Below the pieces are notes generated by a model, which was not told the DNA's origin, searched no databases, and saw only the letters and a list, made by a program, of their open reading frames with translations. DNA of 64,000 nucleotides from Planktomarina temperata RCA23 (lineage in GTDB: Bacteria; Pseudomonadota; Alphaproteobacteria; Rhodobacterales; Rhodobacteraceae). Positions 27,266-37,122 of this stretch are shown piece after piece; position 1 is the stretch's first letter; the number at the start of each line of letters is the position of its first letter. Both the position numbers and the translations under genes were made by a program. The DNA lies in NCBI RefSeq assembly GCF_000738435.1, contig NZ_CP003984.1, forward strand, positions 2,542,001 to 2,606,000, read 5' to 3'.

Positions 27266-28639
27266 TTAGCCCAACACAGCCCCGACCGCCTGCACGGTCG
27301 CCGCCACCACGATATCCGCCTCCGCATGGGTCAAACAAAACGGCGGTGCAAAACCCAGAATATCGCCTTGGGGCATGGCCCGCGCAATCACCTGGCTTTG
27401 CGCTAAAAGAGCAGCCGAGATCTGCGGGCCAATTTTCTCTGACGTATCAAAGAAAATTCGGTCATCTTTGTCTTTCACAAATTCCACCGCGCAGAGCAGC
27501 CCCTCGCCGCGCACATCTCCCACATGCGGGTGATCGCCCAGCGCATCGGCCAATGCCCCCTTCAAATAGGCGCCAAGGTCGCGCGCGTTGTTCATCAAGT
27601 CCAACGCCTCAATCACCTTCAGATTGGCCACCCCAGCGGCAGCGCAAATGGGATGGGCCGAATAGGTCCAGCCATGGCCAATGGGGCCATTTTCGTCGGT
27701 ACCTTGCTCCAGAACCTTCCACAATTTTTCCCCAATGATAGAGCCGGACAACGGCGCATAGGCTGAGGTCAGCCCCTTGGCGATGGTGATGATATCAGCC
27801 TCAAGCCCATAATGGTCAGAGCCAAACATAGATCCCAATCGCCCAAAGCCGGTGACCACCTCATCGACCACCAGCAAAATATCATGCTTCTTCAACACCT
27901 CTTGAATAGCCGGCCAATAGCCCGCCGGCGGCGGAACGATCCCTCCGGTCCCAAGCACTGGCTCTCCAATAAAGGCGGCGATGGTATCGGCGCCCTCGCG
28001 CGCAATCATCTCTTCCAAACTGGTCACGCAATGGGCCACAAACTCCGCCTCGCTTTGCCCCAGATCCTCCCGGCGGAAATAATAAGGCGCTTGTGTATGC
28101 AGCACATTGGCCAGGGGCAGATCAAATTTCTTATGAAACAGCTCCAGCCCCGTCAGAGATCCTGTAACCAGCCCAGAGCCGTGATAGCCCCGCCAACGGC
28201 TGATGATCTTCTTCTTTTCCGGCCGTCCAAGAATATTGTTATAATACCAAATGAGTTTGATATTGGTCTCATTGGCATCTGATCCGCCAAGACCGAAGTA
28301 AACTTTCGACATATTCGCCGGAGCACGATCCAAAATCATTTTTGACAAAGTGATAGAGGCTTCGGTGCCATGCCCAACATAAGAGTGGTAGTAAGCCAAT
28401 TCTTTGGCTTGAGCGGCAATCGCATCGGTAATTTCTTGTCGGCCGTAGCCTGCATTCACACAGTAAAGCCCTGCGAAGGCATCCAAAAGCTTGTGACCAT
28501 CCCGGTCTTCAATATAGACACCGCTGGCGGTCTTGATCACCCGACTTGGGCTGTCTCCTCGCGCATGTTGCGCCAGATGGGTCGAAGGATGGAAAAAATT
28601 CTCGCGGTCCCATTGATCGAGTAGATCGTTTTTCAGCAT
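27266..28639 (-). CDS. doeD: class III aminotransferase, likely ectoine-derived diaminobutyrate transaminase (DoeD-like)
   Basis: A PLP-dependent class III (omega-amino acid) aminotransferase of 457 residues from MLKNDLLDQWDRENFFHP. Marks are the DRDGHKLLDAFAGLYCVNAGYG segment, the catalytic-lysine region TIAKGLTSAYAPLS, and VVDEVVTGFGRLG just before it. It lies 43 bases downstream of the ectoine hydrolase gene on the same strand. In the ectoine pathway DoeD removes the terminal amino group of 2,4-diaminobutyrate. The same family also contains beta-alanine and pyruvate transaminases, so the substrate rests on context. Confidence 0.75.
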   Translation of the reverse strand: MLKNDLLDQWDRENFFHPSTHLAQHARGDSPSRVIKTASGVYIEDRDGHKLLDAFAGLYCVNAGYGRQEITDAIAAQAKELAYYHSYVGHGTEASITLSKMILDRAPANMSKVYFGLGGSDANETNIKLIWYYNNILGRPEKKKIISRWRGYHGSGLVTGSLTGLELFHKKFDLPLANVLHTQAPYYFRREDLGQSEAEFVAHCVTSLEEMIAREGADTIAAFIGEPVLGTGGIVPPPAGYWPAIQEVLKKHDILLVVDEVVTGFGRLGSMFGSDHYGLEADIITIAKGLTSAYAPLSGSIIGEKLWKVLEQGTDENGPIGHGWTYSAHPICAAAGVANLKVIEALDLMNNARDLGAYLKGALADALGDHPHVGDVRGEGLLCAVEFVKDKDDRIFFDTSEKIGPQISAALLAQSQVIARAMPQGDILGFAPPFCLTHAEADIVVAATVQAVGAVLG

Positions 28640-28682
28640 GGTCTGCGTCCTTGTCTTTACAGAGTGTCGCCACCCAATCTTT

Positions 28683-29870
28683 TCAGTCTTTGACAACCAT
28701 CTTGCGCGGCACGTCGGCCAGACATTCCGGCCCCGTGCTTCCGATGCGAATGCTTTCGGTAATCTCAAAACCCCAATCGTCCATCCATAGGCCCGTCATG
28801 AAATGAAACGTCATATTTTCCTGCAAGATGGTCCTGTCGCCTGGCCGCAATGACATGGTGCGCTCGCCCCAATCGGGCGGGTAGCTCACACCGATGGGGT
28901 AGCCGGTGCGGTTGTCTTTCGTAATGCCATATTTCTTGAGAACATCAAAAAATGCGATGGCAATATCCTCACAAGTATTGCCGACGCGCGCCTTTTCCAG
29001 CCCAGCCTCCATACCTTCCAAAACCGCCTGTTCCGCATCCAAGAATGTCTGTGTCGGTTTGCCCAGGAAGACCGTCCGTGACAAAGGACAGTGATAGCGC
29101 TTCACAACGCCAGCAATCTCGAAGAATGTACCCTCTCCCGACCTCATCGGTGCATCATCCCAGGTCAAATGCGGCGCAGAGGCATCGGCGCCCGAGGGCA
29201 AAAGCGGCACAAGTGCCGGGTAATCCCCACCGGCCCCAATGGCCGGATCATAGCGCAAGGCGGCATCGTAGATATCGGCCACCAAATCACATTTTCGAAT
29301 GCCGGGCTCAACCTTTTCAACAATGCGCTCATGCATCCGCCCAACGATCTGCCCGGCTTGGCGCATCAAAGCCAATTCGGCATCTGATTTCACGGCCCGC
29401 TGCCAATTGACCAGCCCCGTCGCATCGGTGAGCTGCGCGTTGGGCAGATTGGCAATCAGTGCCATATAGGCCGCAGCCGAAAACCAATAATTGTCCATTT
29501 CCACACCAATGCGACCCTTGGCCAAGCCGCGATCGGTCAGTTGCGCCGCAAGATAGCCCATCGGATGGCGCTCGGTCGATTGCACATAGTGATCCGGGTA
29601 ACCGATGATATCAGAAGGCTCCATGAAACAGGTGCGCAGCGCGCCCTTGGCATCCTGGCCCCGCCCATACCAGATCGGCGCGCCCTCCAGCGGTAGAATA
29701 ACACATTGGTGCACATAAAACGACCAACCATCATATCCGGTCAGCCAATTCATATTCGACGGATCCGACACAATCAGCAGATCAATCCCCCGCTGTTGCA
29801 TCTCTTGGCGGGTTTTCATGAGCCGCTGGTCAAACTCAGCGCGCGAAAAATTGAGTTTAGCCTGTGACAT
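28683..29870 (-). CDS. doeA: ectoine hydrolase (M24 peptidase fold)
   Basis: DoeA opens the ectoine ring to N-alpha-acetyl-diaminobutyrate in the cytoplasm. The product is 395 residues from the ATG at 29870, with AGGAGT seven bases upstream. Stretches I recognise from DoeA are MNWLTGYDGWSFYV, SAPHLTWDDAPMRSGEGTFFE, SYPPDWGERTMSLRPGD and MTFHFMTGLWMDDWGFEITES. It heads a two-gene unit with the transaminase. The deacetylase DoeB and dehydrogenase DoeC are not in the window. Confidence 0.85.
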   Translation of the reverse strand: MSQAKLNFSRAEFDQRLMKTRQEMQQRGIDLLIVSDPSNMNWLTGYDGWSFYVHQCVILPLEGAPIWYGRGQDAKGALRTCFMEPSDIIGYPDHYVQSTERHPMGYLAAQLTDRGLAKGRIGVEMDNYWFSAAAYMALIANLPNAQLTDATGLVNWQRAVKSDAELALMRQAGQIVGRMHERIVEKVEPGIRKCDLVADIYDAALRYDPAIGAGGDYPALVPLLPSGADASAPHLTWDDAPMRSGEGTFFEIAGVVKRYHCPLSRTVFLGKPTQTFLDAEQAVLEGMEAGLEKARVGNTCEDIAIAFFDVLKKYGITKDNRTGYPIGVSYPPDWGERTMSLRPGDRTILQENMTFHFMTGLWMDDWGFEITESIRIGSTGPECLADVPRKMVVKD

Positions 29871-30017
29871 CGCCGGCACTCCTATGTGGTTTGCTTTGAA
29901 AAACTTATCAGAGCCAACCCGCCTGTATATCCCCAGTGCGACATATTTTGTGGATTATCACCCAAACGGTCAGGGGAGCCAATCTCGCGCTTGAATTTTA
30001 TCCGCCGACCTGCGCCT

Positions 30018-30968
30018 ATGCCCCATGAGCAGATGTTTTCCAACAGGCAGGGTCAGCATGATCGGCCGCAAACCGAGGCGCGGCCTGTGACAGCCCCGCG
30101 CAGCCAAAAGACCATTGGTCTCACACTCGCCATTTTTGGCGCGCTGTTGTTGACTCCCGATACGTTGTTCATGCGCCTGTCGCAGCTCGACGGGTTCAAC
30201 ATGTTACTTTGGCGCGGCGGTCTCAGCGGCCTGGCCTATTTTATGATCTGGTTATGGATGCGCGGCCCGCGCGATCTGTCCAATATCTGGACCCGCAACT
30301 TTGCCATAATTGTCGCCTGTCAAACCGGCAATGCGGCGTTATTTAGCCTCGCCATTGCCCTCGCACCCGTGACTGTGGTTTTGATAGGCGTGGCCACCGT
30401 GCCAATTTTCGCCGCTCTTCTGTCGCGCTTGCTATTGGGTGAAGCCCTCTCAATGCGCACGCTTATCACCGCAGCCATGGTCTTTTTGGGCCTATTCATC
30501 TCTGTGCTGGGCAGTGACGACGGGCATCTTATGCTCGATCTCACCACGCTCATCGGTGCGGGACTAGGCTTGGGTGTCGCCTTCAGCCTAGCGATGAATT
30601 TCACAATAATTCGAAAAGACACAGACGTGCCATTTGTTCTGGCTATTGCCGTTGGGGCCATTGCCGCAGCCGGGCTGGCGGCTGTCTTTGCCACCACGTT
30701 CGCTTGGCCAGCTCTGCCGCAGATGGCCGCTATTGCTTTGACCGGTATTTTCATTCTACCGCTGTCTTTTGTCACCCTCTCTTATGCGGCCCGCTTTGTG
30801 CCCTCTTCGACCGTGAGCCTGATCATGTTGCTCGAAACAGTTTTGGGGCCCTTATGGGTTTGGTGGGGCATTGATGAGGCCCCCAGCGCCATGATGTTAA
30901 TTGGCGGTGGCATCGTCTTGACCTGTCTGTCGGTATTCTTGATCCTTGAGGGCCGCAAAGCCGCCTGA
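30018..30968 (+). CDS. DMT superfamily (EamA) transporter
   Basis: An inner-membrane protein with ten predicted helices in two EamA repeats, 316 residues from the ATG at 30018 (MPHEQMFSN). An in-frame start at 29886 would add 44 residues of non-hydrophobic sequence. No strong ribosome binding site decides between them. It is divergent from doeA and could export or import an amino-acid-like metabolite. The substrate is unknown. Confidence 0.75.
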   Translation: MPHEQMFSNRQGQHDRPQTEARPVTAPRSQKTIGLTLAIFGALLLTPDTLFMRLSQLDGFNMLLWRGGLSGLAYFMIWLWMRGPRDLSNIWTRNFAIIVACQTGNAALFSLAIALAPVTVVLIGVATVPIFAALLSRLLLGEALSMRTLITAAMVFLGLFISVLGSDDGHLMLDLTTLIGAGLGLGVAFSLAMNFTIIRKDTDVPFVLAIAVGAIAAAGLAAVFATTFAWPALPQMAAIALTGIFILPLSFVTLSYAARFVPSSTVSLIMLLETVLGPLWVWWGIDEAPSAMMLIGGGIVLTCLSVFLILEGRKAA

Positions 30969-31066
30969 ACCGCCGCCAGTAAAAACGGCTGTGATCGCGA
31001 AGGGGCACAATTAAATGATCGACAACGAGAATGTAGGGTCCTAGCTTCTGTGCGAGGAGATTTACT

Positions 31067-32635
31067 ATGACCCATTATGAAACGGCCGCATCAGACCTTC
31101 CCCTCAGCACCCTGAGCGTGACAGAGCGCGTCTTCGAAGGTCTCGCGCCGCGACTGGAAGATGTGGTCATAATTGATGGGATAGATGGGCGCAAATTTAC
31201 CGCCGGTGACGTGATCGATCACGTCAAACGCCTGGCGGGTGGGTTGCGCGCCGCGGGCCATGTGCCGCAAAAACCTATCGCCCTGATGGCGCCGAATTCA
31301 CCCGAATATTGCATTATTTTTCATGCGGTCGCCTGGGCAGGCGGCACGATAACAACTTTGAATCCGACCTATACAGCGCATGAAATTCGCCACCAGCTGC
31401 GTGATTCCGGTGCGGGGCTGTTGATCACCGATCCGGCCACCCTCGCAGTCGCCAAAGAGGCGCTGGAAGAGCTGCCAGAGGTTCAGCTTTGCGTCATCGG
31501 CAGCGCCGACGACTGCCTGAGCCTGTCCGCGCTCTACGGCCCAGCGCAGGAGCAGCAATGCCCCGTAGACTTGGACCGCCACAGCGTTGTGTTGCCCTAT
31601 TCCTCTGGGACCACCGGCCTGCCCAAAGGGGTCTGCCTGTCACATCGCAACCTTTCGATGAATATCGATCAAACCGCCCAGGGCGCTGAATTTCGAGCCG
31701 GTGAGACCGCCGCCGCCTTCCTGCCCTTCTTTCACATCTATGGTATGACCGTGATGATGAATATGCATCTCGCCTGTGGCGGTGTTTTGGTCACCATGCC
31801 GCGGTTCGATTTGGAGCTTTTCCTGCGCATTTGCCAAGACCACCGCGCCCGGCGCATGTGGATTGTGCCGCCGGTCGCCCTTGCATTGGCCAAACATCCC
31901 TTGGTCGATGCCTATGATCTGAGCGCATTGGAGCAAGTTTTTTCCGGCGCAGCACCCATGGGCAGTGCCCTGTCTGACGCGGTGGCCAGTCGCCTCAATT
32001 GCGCCATGCTGCAAGGCTATGGGATGACCGAACTGGCGCCCGTGTCCCATATTACCCCCCTCAGCACCCCGCGTTCAGGGGCCTCTGGGCTTGCGCTTCC
32101 CAACACCCGCTGCCGAATTGTCAGCCCCGAAACCGGGGAGGACTTGCCACCGGGGGAGGAAGGCGAGCTTTGGATCAAAGGGCCACAAGTCATGATTGGC
32201 TATCTCAACAACGAAACAGCCACCCGAGATACGCTCACCTCGGATGGCTGGCTGAAAACCGGCGATGTGGCAATCATTGATGCGGATGGCTACATGTTCA
32301 TCGTGGATCGTCTCAAAGAGCTGATAAAATACAAAGGGTTCCAAGTGGCCCCGGCGGAACTGGAGGCCTGTTTGGTCGCCCATCCACAGATTCAAGATGC
32401 AGCCGTGATTGGCCTGCCCGATGAAGAGGCCGGCGAAGTCCCCGTGGCCTTTGTCGTCTGTGCAGACCCTGCCCCCAGCCCCGAAGAGATCCAATCCTAT
32501 GTCGGCACGCAACTGTCCCATTACAAACAACTGCACCGTGTCACCTTCGTAGAGGCAATTCCGAAATCGCCCTCGGGCAAGATCCTACGTCGTTTGCTGC
32601 GGAACAGCCTTTACAGCATTTCCAGTTTACATTGA
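31067..32635 (+). CDS. AMP-dependent acyl-CoA ligase (4-coumarate-CoA-ligase-like)
   Basis: A 522-residue adenylate-forming ligase that activates a carboxylic acid to its CoA thioester. The phosphate-binding loop is YSSGTTGLPKG, the A5 motif is QGYGMTE, the hinge region is TGDVAIIDADGYMFIVDR, and the catalytic lysine lies in PKSPSGKILRR. AGGAGAT precedes the ATG. It has no operon partner: a DMT transporter lies upstream and an AEC carrier is convergent. Whether the acid is aromatic or fatty cannot be told. Confidence 0.82.
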   Translation: MTHYETAASDLPLSTLSVTERVFEGLAPRLEDVVIIDGIDGRKFTAGDVIDHVKRLAGGLRAAGHVPQKPIALMAPNSPEYCIIFHAVAWAGGTITTLNPTYTAHEIRHQLRDSGAGLLITDPATLAVAKEALEELPEVQLCVIGSADDCLSLSALYGPAQEQQCPVDLDRHSVVLPYSSGTTGLPKGVCLSHRNLSMNIDQTAQGAEFRAGETAAAFLPFFHIYGMTVMMNMHLACGGVLVTMPRFDLELFLRICQDHRARRMWIVPPVALALAKHPLVDAYDLSALEQVFSGAAPMGSALSDAVASRLNCAMLQGYGMTELAPVSHITPLSTPRSGASGLALPNTRCRIVSPETGEDLPPGEEGELWIKGPQVMIGYLNNETATRDTLTSDGWLKTGDVAIIDADGYMFIVDRLKELIKYKGFQVAPAELEACLVAHPQIQDAAVIGLPDEEAGEVPVAFVVCADPAPSPEEIQSYVGTQLSHYKQLHRVTFVEAIPKSPSGKILRRLLRNSLYSISSLH

Positions 32636-32736
32636 GGCACATGTTATCATCAAGGTCTCGAGAGTGCGCAGCACGGCAGGGTATTGATGATTCAATATTA
32701 ACTGGAAGTGCTTTAAGTTAAGCCCGCACTGCGGTC

Positions 32737-33639
32737 TCAGGCGAGATAGGCCAGCGAGAACAGCGATAAAACCGAGGTCCAGATGATCACTGGCGCAATG
32801 GTATCTGTACGCACTTTGTAAAGCATGGCCAGGGCGAAGGCCATCGCGCCCGAAGGCCCGGCACCGTTGAGCAAGAGCAGATCATTCCAAAGCTCGGGCC
32901 GCGCACCCCATGCCAGCACGGACACGACGACCACGGGCATGAGCAGCAACTTGATACCCGCCACCGCCGCCACTTTTTTTGTCGGCCAAAGGCTGTGCCC
33001 CGATAAGATCACCCCAAGGGCAAAGAGCGTCAGGGGCGCCGCGCCCGCACCGGCAAATTTACAGGCCACCAAGAGCGGCTCGGCGGCGATCACCCCCAAG
33101 CCATTGCTGCCCAGACCCAAGGCAATCGCAATCAAAACTGGATTTTTCACCAAGCGCAGCAGGCTTTGCCCCGCCGATTGCCCGCGATTGGCCAGTAAAT
33201 CCGTCGTGATAATGAAAAAGGCAAAGGTCACAGTGGCGTCCCAAACCACCGCTGCCATGATCGGGATATTGCCGCCGCTTCCATAGATCAGCGCCGAAAT
33301 CGGCCAGATATACAGCAAGGAATTGACGAAAATGGTGGCCATGGCCAAAAGCCAAGCCTCCAGAAACGCACATTTGAATAGGTAAATCGAAAGCAGCAGG
33401 GTCGTCAGAAAGACCACAACTTGGGCCAGGGCATAAAGAGCTATGGCGTCAAAATAAAAACTGCCGAGATCCACCCCATTGACCAGGGGAAAGATCAAAG
33501 CGGGTTGCAAGATCAAAAAGGCGATACGGTTGAGCGTGCTCGCCTCAGCCGTTGAGACAAACCGCATCCGCCCCATGGCAAAGCCAAGCACCATGATCGA
33601 GAACACCGGCAAAATATTGTGGGTTAAAATGGTTAGCAA
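32737..33639 (-). CDS. AEC family auxin-efflux-type carrier
   Basis: An inner-membrane carrier of about 300 residues with ten hydrophobic segments of the auxin efflux carrier/malonate permease family, including the HNILPVFSIMVLGFAMGR start. I place the start at a TTG (33639) with AGGAG seven bases before it. No ATG lies at the right place, and the upstream in-frame ATG would add 27 hydrophilic residues. Such carriers often move dicarboxylates or other organic acids. The substrate is unknown. Confidence 0.72.
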   Translation of the reverse strand: MLTILTHNILPVFSIMVLGFAMGRMRFVSTAEASTLNRIAFLILQPALIFPLVNGVDLGSFYFDAIALYALAQVVVFLTTLLLSIYLFKCAFLEAWLLAMATIFVNSLLYIWPISALIYGSGGNIPIMAAVVWDATVTFAFFIITTDLLANRGQSAGQSLLRLVKNPVLIAIALGLGSNGLGVIAAEPLLVACKFAGAGAAPLTLFALGVILSGHSLWPTKKVAAVAGIKLLLMPVVVVSVLAWGARPELWNDLLLLNGAGPSGAMAFALAMLYKVRTDTIAPVIIWTSVLSLFSLAYLA

Positions 33640-33759
33640 TTTGTGCTCCTGACACCGCACTGGCCCGTGCATGACCGGCCTATAAGAGGAAACGCGGCGC
33701 AGCAATAGGCGAAAATGCACCCGCCGCAGGCTAGCACGGCTTCGCCCGCACTCATGCGC

Positions 33760-34464
33760 TTAGATGTGGACGCCGAACAGATACCCTACACCAGTGGTCA
33801 CCGCCATCGCCAGAACGCCCCAGCCCATGACCCTGAACATCGCAGGCCGCATCGGGGCCCCGCCGAACTTTGCGCCCAGCGCGCCAAGGCCCGCCAAGGA
33901 GCCTACAGTCACCGCCCACACCGTTGGAACGATCCAATCCGACGGGGCTACAACGGCCGCCAAAACCGGAATCGCAGCCGCCACGCTGAAGGTCAGGCCG
34001 GAAGCAATGGCGGCCTCAAGCGGGTTCGCACTATGAATCTCTGACAGTCCCAACTCATCGCGGATATGTGCGCCAAGAGCGTCGTGCTCTGAGAGCTCCT
34101 GCGCCACTTTTCGCGCGGTCTCATCGGTCAGGCCACGCAAACGGTAAATCTCGACAAGCTCCTCGAGTTCTGCCGCCGGCATATCCCGCAAGGCCGCCTC
34201 CTCGCGCTTGATATCCGCGCGTTCTGTATCCGATTGCGAGGACACCGAGACATATTCGCCCGCCGCCATAGACATTGCGCCCGCCACCAGGCCGGCGACC
34301 CCCGCAACAAGGATCACCCGCGCATCTGGCTCTGCCGCCGCCACGCCCACAACCAAGGAAGATACGGAGACAATCCCGTCATTCGCCCCCAGTACAGCCG
34401 CGCGCAGCCAGCTGTTGCGGGTGACGTAATGGGGATCATCAGGATGGGCGCTTGGGTGTGACAT
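33760..34464 (-). CDS. VIT family (CCC1-like) transporter
   Basis: A 234-residue membrane protein of the vacuolar iron transporter family. The first helix carries RAAVLGANDGIVSVSSLVVG, and the second AGAMSMAAGEYVSVSSQSDTE; a cytoplasmic acidic metal-binding loop follows, and three C-terminal helices close it. Bacterial members are thought to export ferrous iron or manganese. The start at 34464 (MSHPSAHPDD) fits the family better than an upstream start 36 codons earlier. Confidence 0.85.
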   Translation of the reverse strand: MSHPSAHPDDPHYVTRNSWLRAAVLGANDGIVSVSSLVVGVAAAEPDARVILVAGVAGLVAGAMSMAAGEYVSVSSQSDTERADIKREEAALRDMPAAELEELVEIYRLRGLTDETARKVAQELSEHDALGAHIRDELGLSEIHSANPLEAAIASGLTFSVAAAIPVLAAVVAPSDWIVPTVWAVTVGSLAGLGALGAKFGGAPMRPAMFRVMGWGVLAMAVTTGVGYLFGVHI

Positions 34465-34586
34465 GCGGTCAATCTTTCCAAAATTTGCCTGAATTAAAAC
34501 ATGCCGCCGACAACTTCTCAATGTCAGGCATAAAGAAAACAGCGCAGATCGCAGCGCGCCCGAAATGGGCATCGCGCCAGGCCTGC

Positions 34587-35015
34587 CTAGCTGATCCGTC
34601 GCAGCAAAGGGCAGGTTTCAGAATTTGACACGCCGGGCAATTCCCGAATGCGAGAAAGAATTCCATCGAATTCATAAAGACTTGTGGTCTCCAATTCGAT
34701 CACCAAATCCCAAACCCCGCAGGTGCGGTGCAAAGAGGTGACCTCCGGCAGGCGCTGCAGTGCCTTTTGCACAGAATTGGCCGTGTTGCCGCGCACCTCA
34801 ATCATCATGACGGCCCGCACCAGCTCATGGGTTTCCAGCCCGCCCAAATCGATCGTGAAGCGTTTTATGATACGGCTGTCAATCAAGCGTGCAAGGCGCG
34901 CTTGCACCGTGCCACGCGCCAGCCCCAAAACACCCGCCAGCGTGGTGACCGATGCGCGCCCATCAATTTGCAAACGCGCAATGATTTTTCGGTCAATGTC
35001 ATCGATATTGATCAT
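34587..35015 (-). CDS. Lrp/AsnC family regulator of the arginine/ornithine genes
   Basis: A 142-residue Lrp/AsnC regulator with the AsnC helix-turn-helix at residues 1-55 (IDRKIIARLQIDGRASVTTLAG) and a RAM effector-binding domain from about 65 (LVRAVMMIEVRG). It is divergent from the arginase-ocd-putA cluster, and a perfect palindrome lies in the shared region. Such regulators often respond to the substrate, so activation by arginine, ornithine or proline is likely but inferred. Confidence 0.88.
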   Translation of the reverse strand: MINIDDIDRKIIARLQIDGRASVTTLAGVLGLARGTVQARLARLIDSRIIKRFTIDLGGLETHELVRAVMMIEVRGNTANSVQKALQRLPEVTSLHRTCGVWDLVIELETTSLYEFDGILSRIRELPGVSNSETCPLLRRIS

Positions 35016-35042
35016 TTTGTATATTTGCCTTTATATTTTGAG

Positions 35043-35060
35043 CAATTCATATGTGAATTG
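35043..35060. promoter_or_regulatory. palindromic operator in the AsnC-arginase region
   Basis: CAATTCA (35043-35049) and TGAATTG (35054-35060) form a perfect inverted repeat with a four-base spacer, 28 bases upstream of the AsnC start and 73 bases before the arginase ATG. It is a good candidate binding site for the adjacent Lrp/AsnC regulator. Confidence 0.55.
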
Positions 35061-35132
35061 AACAATATTTCAGCTGATTGTGCAACATGAGCATGGCAAT
35101 TTGACTCAACCTCGTTGACATCGGAGCGCAGC

Positions 35133-36062
35133 ATGACACCTCATTGCACAATTCTAGGCTTGCCCCTTCAGGCGGGCACAGGGCGCGGCGGCTGCCTTAT
35201 GGGGCCAGACGCCTTTCGCACGGCCGGGCTGGGAGAGGTCATCACCAGCCAGGGTTTTGGCTTGACAGACCTCGGAAATCTTCCTTTTCCAGCCTCTGTG
35301 CCCGAGGTGACCGGCCCGGCGCATTTGAAAAAACTGCCCGAAATTGTGGCTTGGACGCGGGACATTCAAACCCAGGCAGCCCAGCTGGCCGCACAAGACA
35401 GTTTTCCAATTTTCATCGGCGGCGATCACTCCATGGCGGCCGGCACATTGACCGGCGTGGCACAGGCGGCGGCCGCGCTGGGACGGCCGCAATTTGTGCT
35501 CTGGCTGGACGCGCATCCGGATATGAACACGCTCACCAGCAGCCTCAGCGGACATTTGCATGGCACGCCCATGGCCTATGCACTGGGCTTAGACAGCTTC
35601 GAGGGGATATTCCCACCCGTGCCCGCGCCCTTGGATCCGGCCAATATATGTATGATGGGGCTACGTTCTGTGGATGAGGCAGAACATCGCTTCATCGCTG
35701 AGTTGGGCATTGATGTCTATGACATGCGCCGCATTGATGAATTGGGCGTTGTCAAACCTATGGAGGCATTTCTGCGCCGTGTGGCGCAGTCCAATGGCCT
35801 GTTGCATGTGAGCTTCGATGTGGATTTCCTCGACCCAGAGATCGCCCCCGCAGTCGGCACAACCGTGCCAGGCGGCGCCACGTTCCGCGAAGCGCATTTG
35901 ATCATGGAAATGATCCATGACAGTGGCCTGGCCAGCTCACTTGACTTGACCGAATTGAATCCCTTCCTCGACATCCGAGGTAAAACCGCAACGCTGATGT
36001 GCGATCTGACCGCGTCCCTTTTGGGCCGCAAGGTTCTAGATCGCCGAACAAGAGGTTTATAA
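35133..36062 (+). CDS. rocF: arginase
   Basis: Arginase hydrolyses arginine to ornithine and urea. The product is 309 residues from the ATG at 35133 with GGAG upstream. Binuclear manganese motifs are FIGGDHSMAAGT, WLDAHPDMNT with the following HLHGTPMAYALG, and SFDVDFLDPEIAPAVGT. It starts a three-gene cluster with ornithine cyclodeaminase one base downstream and PutA. The related agmatinase family is less likely because of the SSLSGHLHGTP loop and the context. Confidence 0.9.
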   Translation: MTPHCTILGLPLQAGTGRGGCLMGPDAFRTAGLGEVITSQGFGLTDLGNLPFPASVPEVTGPAHLKKLPEIVAWTRDIQTQAAQLAAQDSFPIFIGGDHSMAAGTLTGVAQAAAALGRPQFVLWLDAHPDMNTLTSSLSGHLHGTPMAYALGLDSFEGIFPPVPAPLDPANICMMGLRSVDEAEHRFIAELGIDVYDMRRIDELGVVKPMEAFLRRVAQSNGLLHVSFDVDFLDPEIAPAVGTTVPGGATFREAHLIMEMIHDSGLASSLDLTELNPFLDIRGKTATLMCDLTASLLGRKVLDRRTRGL

Positions 36063-36063
36063 G

Positions 36064-37122
36064 ATGGCCGCCCCCAATCCTTCCGCCCTGGCCATGGTGC
36101 CATTTGTTTCGGTGCAAGACATGATGCGGATCGTCAACGCGATCGGCCCGCGACAAATGTTGCGGGAAATTTGTGCCTATATCGAAGCAGATTTCCTACG
36201 CTGGGAAACCTTTGACAAGACACCCCGCATTCCAGCCCATTCGGAGGAAGGCGTGATTGAGCTGATGCCCACCACCGACGGGGAGCATTACGGGTTCAAA
36301 TATGTCAACGGTCACCCGGCCAATATGGCACGCGGATATCAAACGGTCACAGCCTTCGGCGTTTTGGCCAAAGTCTCCAACGGCTATCCGGTTCTGTTCA
36401 CGGAAATGACCATCCTAACAGCCCTGCGCACCGCCGCCACCAGCGCCATGGCGGCAAAATATTTGGCGCCAAAATCCGCGCGGACAATGGCCATGATCGG
36501 CAACGGCGCCCAATGCGAATTCCAAGCCTTGGCGTTTCAGGAGGTTTTAGGAATTGACACAGTTCATCTGTTTGACATCGCCCCGAAGGCCAGCGAGAAA
36601 GCCGCGCGAAACTTGGCCGACGCCGGCTTGAAACTGCGCATCTGCGCCAGCGCCGAAGAGGCCGTCGCCGGGGCCGATATCATCACCACCTGCACCGCAG
36701 ATAAGCAAAATGCCACTGTATTAACCGATAATATGGTCGGTGCAGGCGTGCATATCAACGCTATTGGTGGCGACTGTCCGGGCAAGACTGAACTGCACCG
36801 CGATATTTTGCACCGCGCGGATATTTTTGTCGAATACCCAGCGCAAACCCGCATCGAAGGTGAGATCCAAGCCCTGGCAGCCGATCACCCTGTGACAGAA
36901 CTATGGCAGGTCATTGCTGGACAAAAAACCGGCCGCAGTACGGAGCGGCAAATCACGCTATTTGACAGCGTGGGGTTTGCCATAGAGGATTTTTCCGCTC
37001 TGCGGTATCTGCGGGACCAATTGGAACGCACCGGGCATTTTGTTCAGCTTGACCTTCTCGCCGATCCCGATGATCCGCGCGATTTATTTGGCATGGTGAA
37101 CCGCGCCAAGGAGTCCGTGTGA
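36064..37122 (+). CDS. ocd: ornithine cyclodeaminase
   Basis: This enzyme converts ornithine to proline with release of ammonia, using bound NAD. The product is 352 residues, typical of the mu-crystallin/OCD family. Marks are GFKYVNGHPANMARGYQTVTAFG-like substrate segment at residues 77-100, the MIGNGAQCEFQALAF dinucleotide fold near 140-155, and DADIITTCTAD-like sequence near 215. It sits between arginase and PutA, overlapping the latter by one base, so arginine could be taken to glutamate by this operon alone. Confidence 0.9.
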   Translation: MAAPNPSALAMVPFVSVQDMMRIVNAIGPRQMLREICAYIEADFLRWETFDKTPRIPAHSEEGVIELMPTTDGEHYGFKYVNGHPANMARGYQTVTAFGVLAKVSNGYPVLFTEMTILTALRTAATSAMAAKYLAPKSARTMAMIGNGAQCEFQALAFQEVLGIDTVHLFDIAPKASEKAARNLADAGLKLRICASAEEAVAGADIITTCTADKQNATVLTDNMVGAGVHINAIGGDCPGKTELHRDILHRADIFVEYPAQTRIEGEIQALAADHPVTELWQVIAGQKTGRSTERQITLFDSVGFAIEDFSALRYLRDQLERTGHFVQLDLLADPDDPRDLFGMVNRAKESV

